Shown piece by piece: positions 32,754-41,944 of a DNA stretch of 64,000 bases (position 1 is the stretch's first letter; the number at the start of each line of letters is the position of its first letter). Both the position numbers and the translations under genes were made by a program. The notes beneath the pieces were generated by a model. The model made no database searches. It saw only the letters and a list, made by a program, of their open reading frames with translations, and was not told the DNA's origin. Origin of the DNA: an uncultured Lachnospiraceae bacterium (GTDB lineage: Bacteria; Bacillota; Clostridia; Lachnospirales; Lachnospiraceae); NCBI GenBank assembly GCA_944376125.1, contig CALWBQ010000027.1:32922-96921 (forward strand), in the 5' to 3' direction.

Positions 32754-35249
32754 ATGCAATATAAATTTACTAAGAAAACTTACTGCTTAATCTGGGCGGT
32801 GGCTGCTCTCTTTTTCTCAGTACTGGTTTCCCGCACTGTCTTACCCCAGTATTTCGAGGTCGTTTCTCCGTTGACAAAAATTGAGATTGAAGCTACAGCT
32901 TCCAAAAAATCCCCTTCCTGGGGGACTGATGTGAGAATTGTCGAGGTCAAAATCGATGATACCCACATCCCATGGTCGGATTTCGAAAAGACAGGAGAAT
33001 GGACTGATTTAGATGGTCTTCTTATCGCTATCAATCCCTCTTCTCCTGCTGCTATAGAGTATTCAGCTCAAAGTGCCCGGACAGTGGAGATCACTTTTTC
33101 CAAAAATGAAGGATCTGGAATTGTCAAAATCACTGCCAACAATCGCAAGCTCAGCCAAAATAACTTGTACTCACCAGAGTTTGAAAATTTTACCATTTCC
33201 GAGTCCCTGACCACCATCTCTGTCTTATCTGAGCCAGGGTTATTTTTGTGCCTTTTTTTAATTATTTACGGCCTTGGTCTTCTGTTTTTCTTCTATCTGC
33301 TACCAAATGCTAAAAACTCGCCTTATTTTGTGTCAGGTCTTCGGAAAATTTTGCTTCTGTATGCCATTTTCGGCATTATAAGCATTTTTTCGCATGAAAT
33401 CAATACGGCAGTAGGCGTTGCCCTCACTCTTTATTTGTTATTAATTTTATCCCTGGTCCTATCAAATCTTACTGCAGCGTCCGATCGAAAAGAAATAATC
33501 TTTTCCGTTTCTTTTAATGTAATGACTTTACTTATGGCCTCTGCCGTTGCGGTATATATAGTAGAAGGCATCAACGGGAATATTGGCAGTCTTTCTCTCC
33601 TTTACATTGCCGGCAACAGCGGTATTTATTTCACTCTCATGCTGCTTCTTCAGATTTTATTCCGGTCAGCCAGGCTCTCAACGATTATCGGAAACTTAAT
33701 TGCATTTATCTACGGCACAGCAAATTATTTTGTAACTCTCTTTCGCGGCAGTCCTATTGTACCTGGTGACTTTTTTGTGATTGGCACTGCCAAAAATGTA
33801 ATTCAAAATTATACGTACCATATCACGCCTGAATTGCTGACTGCTGTCGTCATTCTGATCATCTGGTGTTTTGCTGTATGGAAAATATCTGCAGGAATCA
33901 AAAAGACGCCCCGGCGTTTTGCCCTAATTGGGATTCTTCCCTTTACTTTTCTGACATGGTATATTTCCACAGCCAGTTTTTATCTTCCTAATCTTGATCT
34001 CTGGGATTTGAATAACAATACCAAAGAATATGGGCTCACCATGAGTCTTGTTTCCAATATACGCAGGCTAAATGTATCTGCCCCGGAAGGATATTCCCTC
34101 GAAGCACTCGAGACCCTGTGCGAACAATATAAGACCTCCGACAGCTCTGAATACAGAACTCCAAATGTCATTGCAATTATGAACGAGAGCTACTCAGACC
34201 TTAGTGTCATATACCCAAATTTGGATAATGAGACCTATATGGCTTACTATAATTCCCTTAACACCAATACCGTCAAAGGACATCTTCTGGTGTCAACCAT
34301 CGGCGGAGGAACATCAAATACAGAATATGAATTCCTGACAGGAAACTCCATCGCCTTTGTTCCAGGTACAGTTCCATATCAGCAATTCGTTTTAAAAGAC
34401 ACCTTTTCTCTGGCCAGGCTCTTTAAAGACCGCGGCTACACAACCCTTGCACTCCATCCTTATGATGGCTCTGGCTATAATCGGAAACGCGTGTATTCTT
34501 ACTTTGGTTTTGACTATTTTTATGATATAGACTCCTTCACCGATCCTGAGCTGGTACGCGACCGCTACATCTCAGACAAAGATTCTTACCAAAAAGTCAT
34601 AAACCTCTATGAAAAATACTCAGATGTAGCTCATCCCGTCTTTATTTTTAACGTAACTATGCAGAACCACAGTGATTATTCCACTGGATATTACGGTGAT
34701 GATACCGTTCAGATTCCCGGATACGAAGGCGATTTTCCTGATGCAGAAGAGTATTTAACATTGATCAGAGAGTCTGATAACGCTCTTCCTGTTCTGATCG
34801 ATTACTTCAGTAATATAGAGGAACCAACTGTCATTGTCCTGTTCGGTGATCATCAGCCCAAAATCAGCGACGATTTTTATGAGGCCGCCCTGGGCAAACC
34901 GTTAGAAGACTGGTCCCTGGCCGAAGTCCAGGAACGCTTTATTGTGCCCTTCTTTATCTGGGCCAATTACGACATCGAAGAAGAGAGTGATATATTTACC
35001 AGTGCCAACTATTTATCCAGCCTTCTCTTCCAGGTCGCCGGAATAAAGCCGGTTCCTTACCAGAATTATCTTATGGAACAGATGAAAAAAATACCCGCTA
35101 TGAATATAAACGGGTATTATAATCAGACCGGAAACTGCTTTGGGTATTGGGAAGAGAACGAATTTACCGATATCTTAGATACCAACTGGCAGATCCAGTA
35201 TAATGACATGTTCGATTCAGCCAAATGTGAGCAATGGTTTTCCAACTAA
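32754..35249 (+). CDS. LtaS-like sulfatase-family membrane protein (phosphoglycerol transferase type)
   Basis: An 831-residue protein of the alkaline phosphatase/sulfatase superfamily as in lipoteichoic acid synthase. The N-terminal half has one helix, an extracellular beta-rich insert (about residues 35-160) and a cluster of helices up to about 430; the extracellular catalytic domain starts near 465 (PNVIAIMNES) with the STIGGGTSNTEYEF segment that carries the catalytic Thr, and LFGDHQP near the end of the domain. It could transfer glycerol phosphate or a related group to a lipid or glycan. The ATG at 32754 has GAGG six bases upstream; the ATG at 32688 has none. It is the only plus-strand gene between 20.3 kb and the end, and converges on locus B with 9 bp between stops. 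Confidence 0.86.
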   Translation: MQYKFTKKTYCLIWAVAALFFSVLVSRTVLPQYFEVVSPLTKIEIEATASKKSPSWGTDVRIVEVKIDDTHIPWSDFEKTGEWTDLDGLLIAINPSSPAAIEYSAQSARTVEITFSKNEGSGIVKITANNRKLSQNNLYSPEFENFTISESLTTISVLSEPGLFLCLFLIIYGLGLLFFFYLLPNAKNSPYFVSGLRKILLLYAIFGIISIFSHEINTAVGVALTLYLLLILSLVLSNLTAASDRKEIIFSVSFNVMTLLMASAVAVYIVEGINGNIGSLSLLYIAGNSGIYFTLMLLLQILFRSARLSTIIGNLIAFIYGTANYFVTLFRGSPIVPGDFFVIGTAKNVIQNYTYHITPELLTAVVILIIWCFAVWKISAGIKKTPRRFALIGILPFTFLTWYISTASFYLPNLDLWDLNNNTKEYGLTMSLVSNIRRLNVSAPEGYSLEALETLCEQYKTSDSSEYRTPNVIAIMNESYSDLSVIYPNLDNETYMAYYNSLNTNTVKGHLLVSTIGGGTSNTEYEFLTGNSIAFVPGTVPYQQFVLKDTFSLARLFKDRGYTTLALHPYDGSGYNRKRVYSYFGFDYFYDIDSFTDPELVRDRYISDKDSYQKVINLYEKYSDVAHPVFIFNVTMQNHSDYSTGYYGDDTVQIPGYEGDFPDAEEYLTLIRESDNALPVLIDYFSNIEEPTVIVLFGDHQPKISDDFYEAALGKPLEDWSLAEVQERFIVPFFIWANYDIEEESDIFTSANYLSSLLFQVAGIKPVPYQNYLMEQMKKIPAMNINGYYNQTGNCFGYWEENEFTDILDTNWQIQYNDMFDSAKCEQWFSN

Positions 35250-35258
35250 TGTAAAAAG

Positions 35259-36539
35259 CTAACCTGAACAGAGACTATGGAGTAATTTCAAGAGTTCTTC
35301 TTCTGTCCTTACTGTGTAATGAAAAGCCGGATCTATCATCCCCTCCGACTTTATCGCTACACCGTGAGGAAGCAGCCGAATTAAAGTTTTATCGCTCAAT
35401 GCTGCAACCGCCACTTCAAAACTTACACTTTTTCCAAAAGGCTCAACCGCCAAAAATATCCCGCTCTTTAATATGTGGTAACAGCACATATGATATACTT
35501 CCCTCTGTTCCCGAATATCATCGCTCTCTTTCAAGCCGAGATTCTCCGGCAAAAGCACATCAAAACCATCTTCTATCAAGCGCTGATAAAGTTTTTGATT
35601 TCTCTCGCTTTCACAGTAGCGAGCCGCCAAATATATTCTGGATGACTTTGTAAGAGAATGAGAAATATAAAAATTCCTTTTGCTTAGCTGAAATTTTATT
35701 CGCGCACAGATCCTTCTAATAATTTTTCCCACTTTTCCTCCATCACTTTCGTTTTTCGGCGTATTTAAATAGTGATAAAAGAGAAATACCGTCCCCAGAA
35801 TGGCAACAATACATACAGTAAGAGCAATATTTCGTCCTATAATTTGCGGAACTGTTGCCCTAATTGAATCCCCTTGAAAATTTACAACAATCAAAGCAAG
35901 GGAACACACAAAAGCCCCCATGAACATAGTAAAAACAGATAAAACTCGAGACTCTACAGTCTTTATCTGCTCATTAAATTGTTCCTCTGGTTTTATAGAC
36001 TTCTTGATCAAATGGATTGGTATCTTAAACCAAAAATCATTTACAAACTGTGCATTGGCCTTCTCCGAATACGAAATCTTTGGTGTCGCTATTTTCTCAA
36101 ACACAATCTGTGCAATCGAAAAGTCATGCTGCAGTTCAATATTATGTTCTGAGACATTTGTCACTCGAATAAAAATTGCTGTATGATGTTCAGGCTGGTA
36201 CAAAGGACCCGATATCTGCAGGCCAAGCCTCATAACACTATTCTTTTCTAATATATGTGCCACTAAATTCTCCGGCATATTCAAGGCTTCTGTTGTTTTC
36301 ACAAAAACTGTTTCTTGCGGTTTTAACTGATATGGGGTTTGGGAAATAATGATGATGTCCTCATCCTGGATTTTTTTCTCCATTTGATCCTTTATATTTT
36401 TAATCTGCTTTTCATCAATCTCCCACTTATACACACTGTCAATATGCAAATCGATCGATACGGGCTGGATTGCATCTTCCCTGGCATTCGTTATGATCTG
36501 TTTTTCAGAGAGTTTTAAAAGTTCTCTATCCTCCAACAT
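35259..36539 (-). CDS. dCTP-deaminase-like domain, two membrane helices and nucleoside-deoxyribosyltransferase-like domain
   Basis: A 426-residue fusion. Residues 1-155 match the dCTP deaminase/dUTPase fold from the typical start (LEDRELLKL) through QPVSIDLH and EKNSVMRLGL to FSIAQIVFEKI. The position of the deaminase glutamate (LEFYN in E. coli Dcd) is Arg125 here (IRVTN), so deamination is unlikely. Two membrane helices follow (about 200-220 and 236-257). Residues 301-400 look like the nucleoside 2-deoxyribosyltransferase fold: IYLAARY at the start and GKSVSFEVAVA with a Glu (375) in the catalytic place. ATG at 36539 has GAGG eight bases upstream, and the family N-terminus agrees; the frame is open to 36608. 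Last gene of locus B. I infer a membrane-tethered nucleotide sensor with a base- or nucleotide-hydrolysing effector, perhaps for phage defence. Confidence 0.75.
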   Translation of the reverse strand: MLEDRELLKLSEKQIITNAREDAIQPVSIDLHIDSVYKWEIDEKQIKNIKDQMEKKIQDEDIIIISQTPYQLKPQETVFVKTTEALNMPENLVAHILEKNSVMRLGLQISGPLYQPEHHTAIFIRVTNVSEHNIELQHDFSIAQIVFEKIATPKISYSEKANAQFVNDFWFKIPIHLIKKSIKPEEQFNEQIKTVESRVLSVFTMFMGAFVCSLALIVVNFQGDSIRATVPQIIGRNIALTVCIVAILGTVFLFYHYLNTPKNESDGGKVGKIIRRICARIKFQLSKRNFYISHSLTKSSRIYLAARYCESERNQKLYQRLIEDGFDVLLPENLGLKESDDIREQREVYHMCCYHILKSGIFLAVEPFGKSVSFEVAVAALSDKTLIRLLPHGVAIKSEGMIDPAFHYTVRTEEELLKLLHSLCSG

Positions 36540-36561
36540 TGCAATTTCCTCTTTAGCATCA

Positions 36562-37404
36562 CTAATTGTTTTTATTATATATTCCGTCTTTACAGCTTTT
36601 TCTCGCAAAAAAAGTTTTCATTTTCCATATTAAACAATGCGGAATCAATCCAACAATCAACGGTTTTACAACATATGGGATTCCCCGCGGCAAAAGCCCC
36701 ATTCTTTTAAAATTTTGATACCTCGTTCTCGCCTCATCAATCCTATAACGATACAGGCGTTTTTTCCTCATGGCTTCAATATTTACAAAATACCGAACCA
36801 ATGGCGTTTCCAAATTATATCCCTCGCAGCCAGCAGCATAGAGCCGCATAAATAAATCATAGTCCTCTGTCCTGCGCCTGACCGGGGATTCATCATATCC
36901 CCCCATACTTATGAGACATTCTCTGCGAAACATTGCTGCCGGGTTTATGTAGGGAATCCCCCATAAAAAATCCTTTTTCTGCGGCTTTTCTTTCACCTCA
37001 AATTGGGATGGCACAATTTTCTCCCCATCATAGCTTTTCACTTTAGAAGATACAAAGGCATATTCCGGGTGATTGTCTAAGAAATCCTTTTCTTTCTGAA
37101 GGCGGTCCGGGTAGCTAAAATCATCGGCGTCAGCAATGGCAATATACTCACCCTGCGAAGCCAGAATTCCCTTATTTCTCGTTGCTGCTGCAAAGAGGTT
37201 TTGCGTATTAGTTATTAATCGAATACGGCTGTCCCACATTAAAACGCTCTTTAAAAAAACAGCAGTATCTTTCTTTGAACAATCATCGCAAATGATCAGC
37301 TCAAAATCTTTAAAAGTTTGATTCAAAATTGACCGGATAGATTCCTCCAATATACTTTGTGGTTCATTATGGACCGCCATAATTACTGATATTTTAGGTT
37401 TCAT
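36562..37404 (-). CDS. GT2 glycosyltransferase
   Basis: A 280-residue family 2 glycosyltransferase with IMAVHNEP at the N-terminus, ICDDCSK, the ADADDFSYPDR metal site and RRTEDYDLF in the acceptor half. The C-terminus is basic. The ATG overlaps the TGA of the methyltransferase gene (ATGA), a sign of coupling. The donor is unknown; in this position it may extend the chain carrying the nonulosonate-type sugar encoded just upstream. Confidence 0.88.
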   Translation of the reverse strand: MKPKISVIMAVHNEPQSILEESIRSILNQTFKDFELIICDDCSKKDTAVFLKSVLMWDSRIRLITNTQNLFAAATRNKGILASQGEYIAIADADDFSYPDRLQKEKDFLDNHPEYAFVSSKVKSYDGEKIVPSQFEVKEKPQKKDFLWGIPYINPAAMFRRECLISMGGYDESPVRRRTEDYDLFMRLYAAGCEGYNLETPLVRYFVNIEAMRKKRLYRYRIDEARTRYQNFKRMGLLPRGIPYVVKPLIVGLIPHCLIWKMKTFFARKSCKDGIYNKNN

Positions 37405-38279
37405 TCAGTCTTTCTTGCCTCTATTGCTATTGTGTCAGTTATTCCTTTTCCTTTCAGTATATCTGCATAAGCACGAAACAATTCCGGTGTATCCAAATCC
37501 TTCCATTTAACATGGCCTCCAGGTTGTTGTTTGCTTAGCCAATAGAGATGGTTTGATAATGGATAACGTTGAATATAATGAATCTTTTCTTCCTTAAATC
37601 CTGACATATTCAGCAGTCTTTCAAGCGATATTTCATTATACAGCATAACGTGCTCACTCCAATATGTAAAATTTTTAAAGGCCTCACATTCATACTTGAC
37701 AGCTAAAGCATCATTAGCATTTGGTGTTTCTATATAGATAATCCCCCCAGGAGCTAAATACTTTCCTAACTCAACCAGCTGTTCTATGGGATTAGTCAAA
37801 TGTTCTAAAACATGAAACAAAAATATAATTTCATACTTTGAATGCAATTTTTCTAATGAGTTAACAGTCAAAATACCTTCCCTGTTTAAATATTCAACAG
37901 CATTCTTTTCAAGCTCCACACCTGTTACAGATTTACATGAGTCCCGGATGCCTTTCATGAATGCTCCATTTCCACACCCAAATTCTAATACATGCTTTTC
38001 TTGATACAATGACACCAATTCTCGTATTCTTCTTTCATCATCTCTCCTTGTAATTTCTCTCCATTTTTCCATTCCAATTGATAAATAATTATCTGTTGAT
38101 GCGTCGTATACTCGCTGTAACATCCCGCCTGATTCATACAGCTCATTACAATTTTTCGGAAATTCTGAAAGAAATAATAAACCACACTCCTTACATTGCA
38201 ACACATTAATCTTTGGATTATCTCTAACACCCTGGTGAAATATTCTTGTATTATCACTGTGGCAAAGAATACAATTCAT
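37401..38279 (-). CDS. Class I SAM-dependent methyltransferase with N-terminal zinc ribbon
   Basis: A 292-residue protein with two CxxC pairs (CILC at 3-6, CKEC near 30) forming a probable zinc ribbon, then a methyltransferase core with LEFGCGNGAF near 99 and a LFHVLEHL segment typical of family 23-type enzymes. ATG at 38279 has GAGG ten bases upstream. Surrounded by sugar genes, it probably methylates a sugar or an activated sugar intermediate; N-, O- or C-methylation cannot be distinguished. Confidence 0.85.
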   Translation of the reverse strand: MNCILCHSDNTRIFHQGVRDNPKINVLQCKECGLLFLSEFPKNCNELYESGGMLQRVYDASTDNYLSIGMEKWREITRRDDERRIRELVSLYQEKHVLEFGCGNGAFMKGIRDSCKSVTGVELEKNAVEYLNREGILTVNSLEKLHSKYEIIFLFHVLEHLTNPIEQLVELGKYLAPGGIIYIETPNANDALAVKYECEAFKNFTYWSEHVMLYNEISLERLLNMSGFKEEKIHYIQRYPLSNHLYWLSKQQPGGHVKWKDLDTPELFRAYADILKGKGITDTIAIEARKTE

Positions 38280-38328
38280 CTTTACTTTTCCTCACACAAT
38301 CAATATCTTTTCTATATGCCTATACGTA

Positions 38329-39816
38329 TTACCAATTCTCAAATATCGTCTTTCTATCAGATAAACTCATCTCGTTTATCCGATTATCATCGTAATATGA
38401 ATCATTTTTCACATGTGTAGTTGAAATTTCTTCAAAAATGCAACCTCTATCTGACGTAAACGCATGCTTTTTTCCCCTCTCGATTGTAATGACCTCGCCT
38501 GCATCTACCAGAATCTCTTTTTCATCCAATGTAAGTTTCAATGTTCCCGCAAGTACCTGGAATGATTCCTCTTTTATTTTATGATAGTGTACAGGATGCT
38601 GCTGTCCTGGTAAAACCACAAGTATTTTTTTGCAGTATTCCCTGTTCAAAATATTAATAATAGTTGCGCCATAATGTCTAAAATGCTCTATTCCATAATG
38701 ATGAGAAAGTTCTAACTCAAACTTATCTCCAATTGCAATATTAGCCTCATATAGCATACCTTTCACGTCATGAATTAGGCTTCTGGTGTCTGTGGCTACT
38801 GTTACTTTTCTGTGTTCATAAATAGCATTATTTATTTCATAGTCCTGACTTGCAATCATGCCCGGCTCAAATTCCCCACTAGTCATTTGATGTTCCATAC
38901 AAGGCATTGCAAAAAAGAGTTTTTCTCTTGTCAACTCTTCTCCCCGTTTAATCGCAACCTTAGCATAGCATCCTCGTGCCAACTCACGCATCGACTGAAT
39001 TTCCTCTATCGGAATATTCTTTTCGTTTTCTTTACCGCACATTTTTCTTGCAGAAAGCACTGCATCTATCCACCCATTCAGCTCTCTGACATCTGTTGAG
39101 TATGCATTCAAAGTAATTTCTTCGGTTTTCAGACCAACATGTCTCTCTAAAATAACTGCTCCCTTTGCAACCGCCATTTGAGCAATAGAATAGTTTTGGG
39201 GATCTTCGTGACCAGAATATCCAATTGGAACCTTCGGATAGCGCTTCTTCATCTTATCAATGCAGTCTAATTGAACCTGTTCCTCTTTTACAGGATAAAT
39301 TCCTACGCAATGCAGCATTGCAAAGTCAATTTTTCTATGAGTAAAGAAATTATATATTTTATCCATATCAGAATAAGACTTACCACCAGTAGAAATGATA
39401 ACCGGTCGATGCGTCTCTGCTATTTTTTCTAACAAAGGCCAATCCATAGCACTGCAGCTTGCCACTTTTATAATCTCAATTCCATGATCCATACACAAAT
39501 CCACTGACTTTTCGTCAAAAGGCGTACACATTGTTCTCAGTCCTGCTTCCCGTGCTGCCACCACTAATTCGTAGAACTCATCAGGCATTAGTCTTGTATC
39601 TAGGAATCTAGGAATATGTTTTACATCTCTTCTTGAAATAAAATCAGGATGTATCATGGTATCCAAATCTCTATATTGAAATTTTACTGCGGCATTAATC
39701 CCATATTGATGTTTTAAATCGCCTAGATACTGTATAATCTTTCTTCCATGTTCCACACTACCCTGGTGGTTATTCGCCATTTCGAAAATAAATAAGTCAT
39801 TGAATATTTCCATCAT
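38329..39816 (-). CDS. NeuB-family nonulosonate synthase with SAF and cupin domains
   Basis: A 495-residue protein. Residues of about 5-260 are the NeuB TIM barrel that condenses phosphoenolpyruvate with a six-carbon amino sugar (EMANNHQGS, AVKFQ, STGGKSYSDM, HCVGIYP, GYSGHE). A SAF/antifreeze-like domain follows (about 285-345). The last 110 residues are a cupin with HPVHYHKIKEE metal ligands, an uncommon addition resembling sugar isomerases or binding domains. AGGAGG precedes two adjacent ATGs; the second (39813) has the better spacing. It overlaps the NeuA-like gene by 20 bp. The product could be sialic, legionaminic, pseudaminic or another nonulosonic acid; enzymes that make the precursor (NeuC or LegB type) are not in the window. 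Confidence 0.88.
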   Translation of the reverse strand: MMEIFNDLFIFEMANNHQGSVEHGRKIIQYLGDLKHQYGINAAVKFQYRDLDTMIHPDFISRRDVKHIPRFLDTRLMPDEFYELVVAAREAGLRTMCTPFDEKSVDLCMDHGIEIIKVASCSAMDWPLLEKIAETHRPVIISTGGKSYSDMDKIYNFFTHRKIDFAMLHCVGIYPVKEEQVQLDCIDKMKKRYPKVPIGYSGHEDPQNYSIAQMAVAKGAVILERHVGLKTEEITLNAYSTDVRELNGWIDAVLSARKMCGKENEKNIPIEEIQSMRELARGCYAKVAIKRGEELTREKLFFAMPCMEHQMTSGEFEPGMIASQDYEINNAIYEHRKVTVATDTRSLIHDVKGMLYEANIAIGDKFELELSHHYGIEHFRHYGATIINILNREYCKKILVVLPGQQHPVHYHKIKEESFQVLAGTLKLTLDEKEILVDAGEVITIERGKKHAFTSDRGCIFEEISTTHVKNDSYYDDNRINEMSLSDRKTIFENW

Positions 39817-40525
39817 TCTTCCTCCTTAAATATCTTTCTGCCTTTAAAAAGTCTTCTTCTGTATCAATATCAAAATTGTTTTCCATCTTATAACCCAATA
39901 TTCTCTTTCCTGACATCGAATGCTGTCGGAGAATAACTGAACTCCGCACTACGTCTATGCATGCATTTTGTGTATATACTACTGGCAACTGTTGTCTGGG
40001 CATATTATATGCTTCATAAATATCATCTAATAGCGGATATATTTGCCCATTGTCCCCTTCTCTCCACATCTTATACGGTGTTTCTTTAGCAGGAGCAATA
40101 CATCGAACAGAATCTATATCAGGTCGTTCTTTTAATAAGTGAATCATATTGTCAATGTCCTCCAACCTGCGAATAGGATATGTCGGTCGAAGCTGAACCA
40201 CAATATCGGGTATATATCCCTCGTTCTCCTGCATCCAAGACAATGCATGCAAAAAAGTATCAATATCCAATGCCATGTCTCCTGAAATTTCAGCAGGTCT
40301 TAAAAAAGGGACCTCAGCTCCATATTCTCGTGCGATTTTTGCATATTCCAAACTGTCTGTACTTACAATAACTCGATCAATTGAATTTGCCTTTAAAGCA
40401 TGTTCGATCGAATATGCTATCAATGGCTTTCCCGCCAATAATCTTATATTTTTATTCTTAATTCCCTTTGATCCACTTCGCGCTGGTATGATAGCCACTA
40501 TATTTTTGCTCTCTGCTCTTTTCAT
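39797..40525 (-). CDS. CMP-nonulosonate cytidylyltransferase (NeuA-like)
   Basis: A 242-residue nucleotidyltransferase. IIPARSGSKGIKNKN at residues 12-26 is the CTP-binding signature, followed by VSTDS near 56, QLRPTYPIR near 112 and a DIDT motif near the end. It activates the NeuB product with CMP. Its adjacency and overlap with the NeuB-like gene and the DUF115 gene make a coherent activated-nonulosonate module. The sugar specificity is not readable. Confidence 0.9.
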   Translation of the reverse strand: MKRAESKNIVAIIPARSGSKGIKNKNIRLLAGKPLIAYSIEHALKANSIDRVIVSTDSLEYAKIAREYGAEVPFLRPAEISGDMALDIDTFLHALSWMQENEGYIPDIVVQLRPTYPIRRLEDIDNMIHLLKERPDIDSVRCIAPAKETPYKMWREGDNGQIYPLLDDIYEAYNMPRQQLPVVYTQNACIDVVRSSVILRQHSMSGKRILGYKMENNFDIDTEEDFLKAERYLRRKNDGNIQ

Positions 40526-40530
40526 TCGGC

Positions 40531-41730
40531 TTATCTCTCTCTATTTAAGACTTTTTCCAACTCTACCCGAGGATATGTTTCTAATTCCCCACCTCTTGTT
40601 GCATTGTAGATTTCAACACCTATCTGCTCACAATGCCATTTTATGCTTTGATATGAAAGATTGACATATTCAATGGCCTCTATCATGTTGTTAATATCTT
40701 TTTCAAGATTTTTCTTTACTTCTGCTGATAAATACTTATCTGTAAAATGATTATGAGCATTTACATCGTACATATATCGACCATTTTTGTCTTTTACAAC
40801 ACCATACGTATTGTCGACACCAAGTAAATATATTTTTTTAAATCCCATATAGGCGGCAAAATTAATCAACTTACATGTGATTGTTCCCCAAAAATGCACT
40901 CCTCTTGTTACATCTAAATTAAACCACGGCGGGCGTCTTTCCATCTGAATAAAAGGATAATAGATAGCATTCTCAATTTTTACTCCGTCTTTTATATATG
41001 ATGGCGCACATATCAATTTAGGGAACCCTGTTAGCTGTTCTATTTCATTCTTGCTTTGTCTAATATAATCTAAATCAGATGCTCCCCATACATCCGGTCT
41101 CCACTCTGTCTGGTCAAAAATATAGTATATCCCTTTTGAAGCAAAACAAAAAATATTGTTTTCTTTTAATTTATCCAAATCCTCTGCTTTCAGTGACGGG
41201 CCATTCCCAATGACAAAACAGCTTTCACCTACATGAGTATCCTTTAATGCCAAAAGTTTCTCCCGGTTTCCAGGAAAAGCAGCTTCAACGCATGTCATTT
41301 GTAAATCTGAGATCAGCCAGTCATATCCATACTTGGTAAACCAGGTATCTTGACGAATCTCTTCCTTATCCTGTTGGTAATTCTTTTGGAAATCTACTAG
41401 TCTACCCTCCAGACAAGATAGTTCCTTTCTTAAATTTGTCTGAAAATCATCCAACCTTTTCTCATAGCTAACAGACAATTCACTTAATTCCTGTCCCAAT
41501 ATATCCAGTTCTTGTTTCTGTTTTTCATAATTCAATGATACTTTAGCCCATTCTTCTTCAAAATGCCCTTCTATTTTTCTTTTATCAGTGTCATATTGCG
41601 CAATGAACCGACGAAAGTCTTCAACCTCTTGCTGTTGATACTCACCATATCTTTCTAACTGCTCCTGCAAGTCATACACTCGTTTCGATAATCCATATAA
41701 TTTGCTAAAAGGCCATATTCTTCTTAACAT
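40531..41730 (-). CDS. DUF115/Maf-like protein with coiled-coil N-terminus, possible nonulosonate transferase
   Basis: A 399-residue protein. The first 130 residues are a coiled coil (Glu/Lys/Gln heptads). The rest is the DUF115 (MptE-like/Maf) domain: GNGPSLKAEDL near 172, WGASDLDY, HFWGTITCKLINFAAYMGFKKIYLLGVDNTYG. Flagellin-glycosylation Maf proteins with this domain transfer pseudaminic or legionaminic acid from CMP donors. Since the gene abuts neuA- and neuB-like genes, I infer that this protein uses their CMP-sugar. The gap 41731-41944 is AT-rich and holds no gene I can support. Confidence 0.78.
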   Translation of the reverse strand: MLRRIWPFSKLYGLSKRVYDLQEQLERYGEYQQQEVEDFRRFIAQYDTDKRKIEGHFEEEWAKVSLNYEKQKQELDILGQELSELSVSYEKRLDDFQTNLRKELSCLEGRLVDFQKNYQQDKEEIRQDTWFTKYGYDWLISDLQMTCVEAAFPGNREKLLALKDTHVGESCFVIGNGPSLKAEDLDKLKENNIFCFASKGIYYIFDQTEWRPDVWGASDLDYIRQSKNEIEQLTGFPKLICAPSYIKDGVKIENAIYYPFIQMERRPPWFNLDVTRGVHFWGTITCKLINFAAYMGFKKIYLLGVDNTYGVVKDKNGRYMYDVNAHNHFTDKYLSAEVKKNLEKDINNMIEAIEYVNLSYQSIKWHCEQIGVEIYNATRGGELETYPRVELEKVLNRER

Positions 41731-41944
41731 TTTTCACCGTCCTAATTTTTCGTAGATTTTGTATTTTTTCAACATTTTAGATAATAATTCAAGATTTATG
41801 CTATCTTCATGTACCCTTTCTTTTCTATATGTCCTCTCTATTATAATAAACATCAAAAAATTTTTGAAGCCAAAAATTTTTAATTCTATAAATCATCAAA
41901 TTCCCACACTGAAATTCAGAATTTTGACTTATTACTGGTCTATT

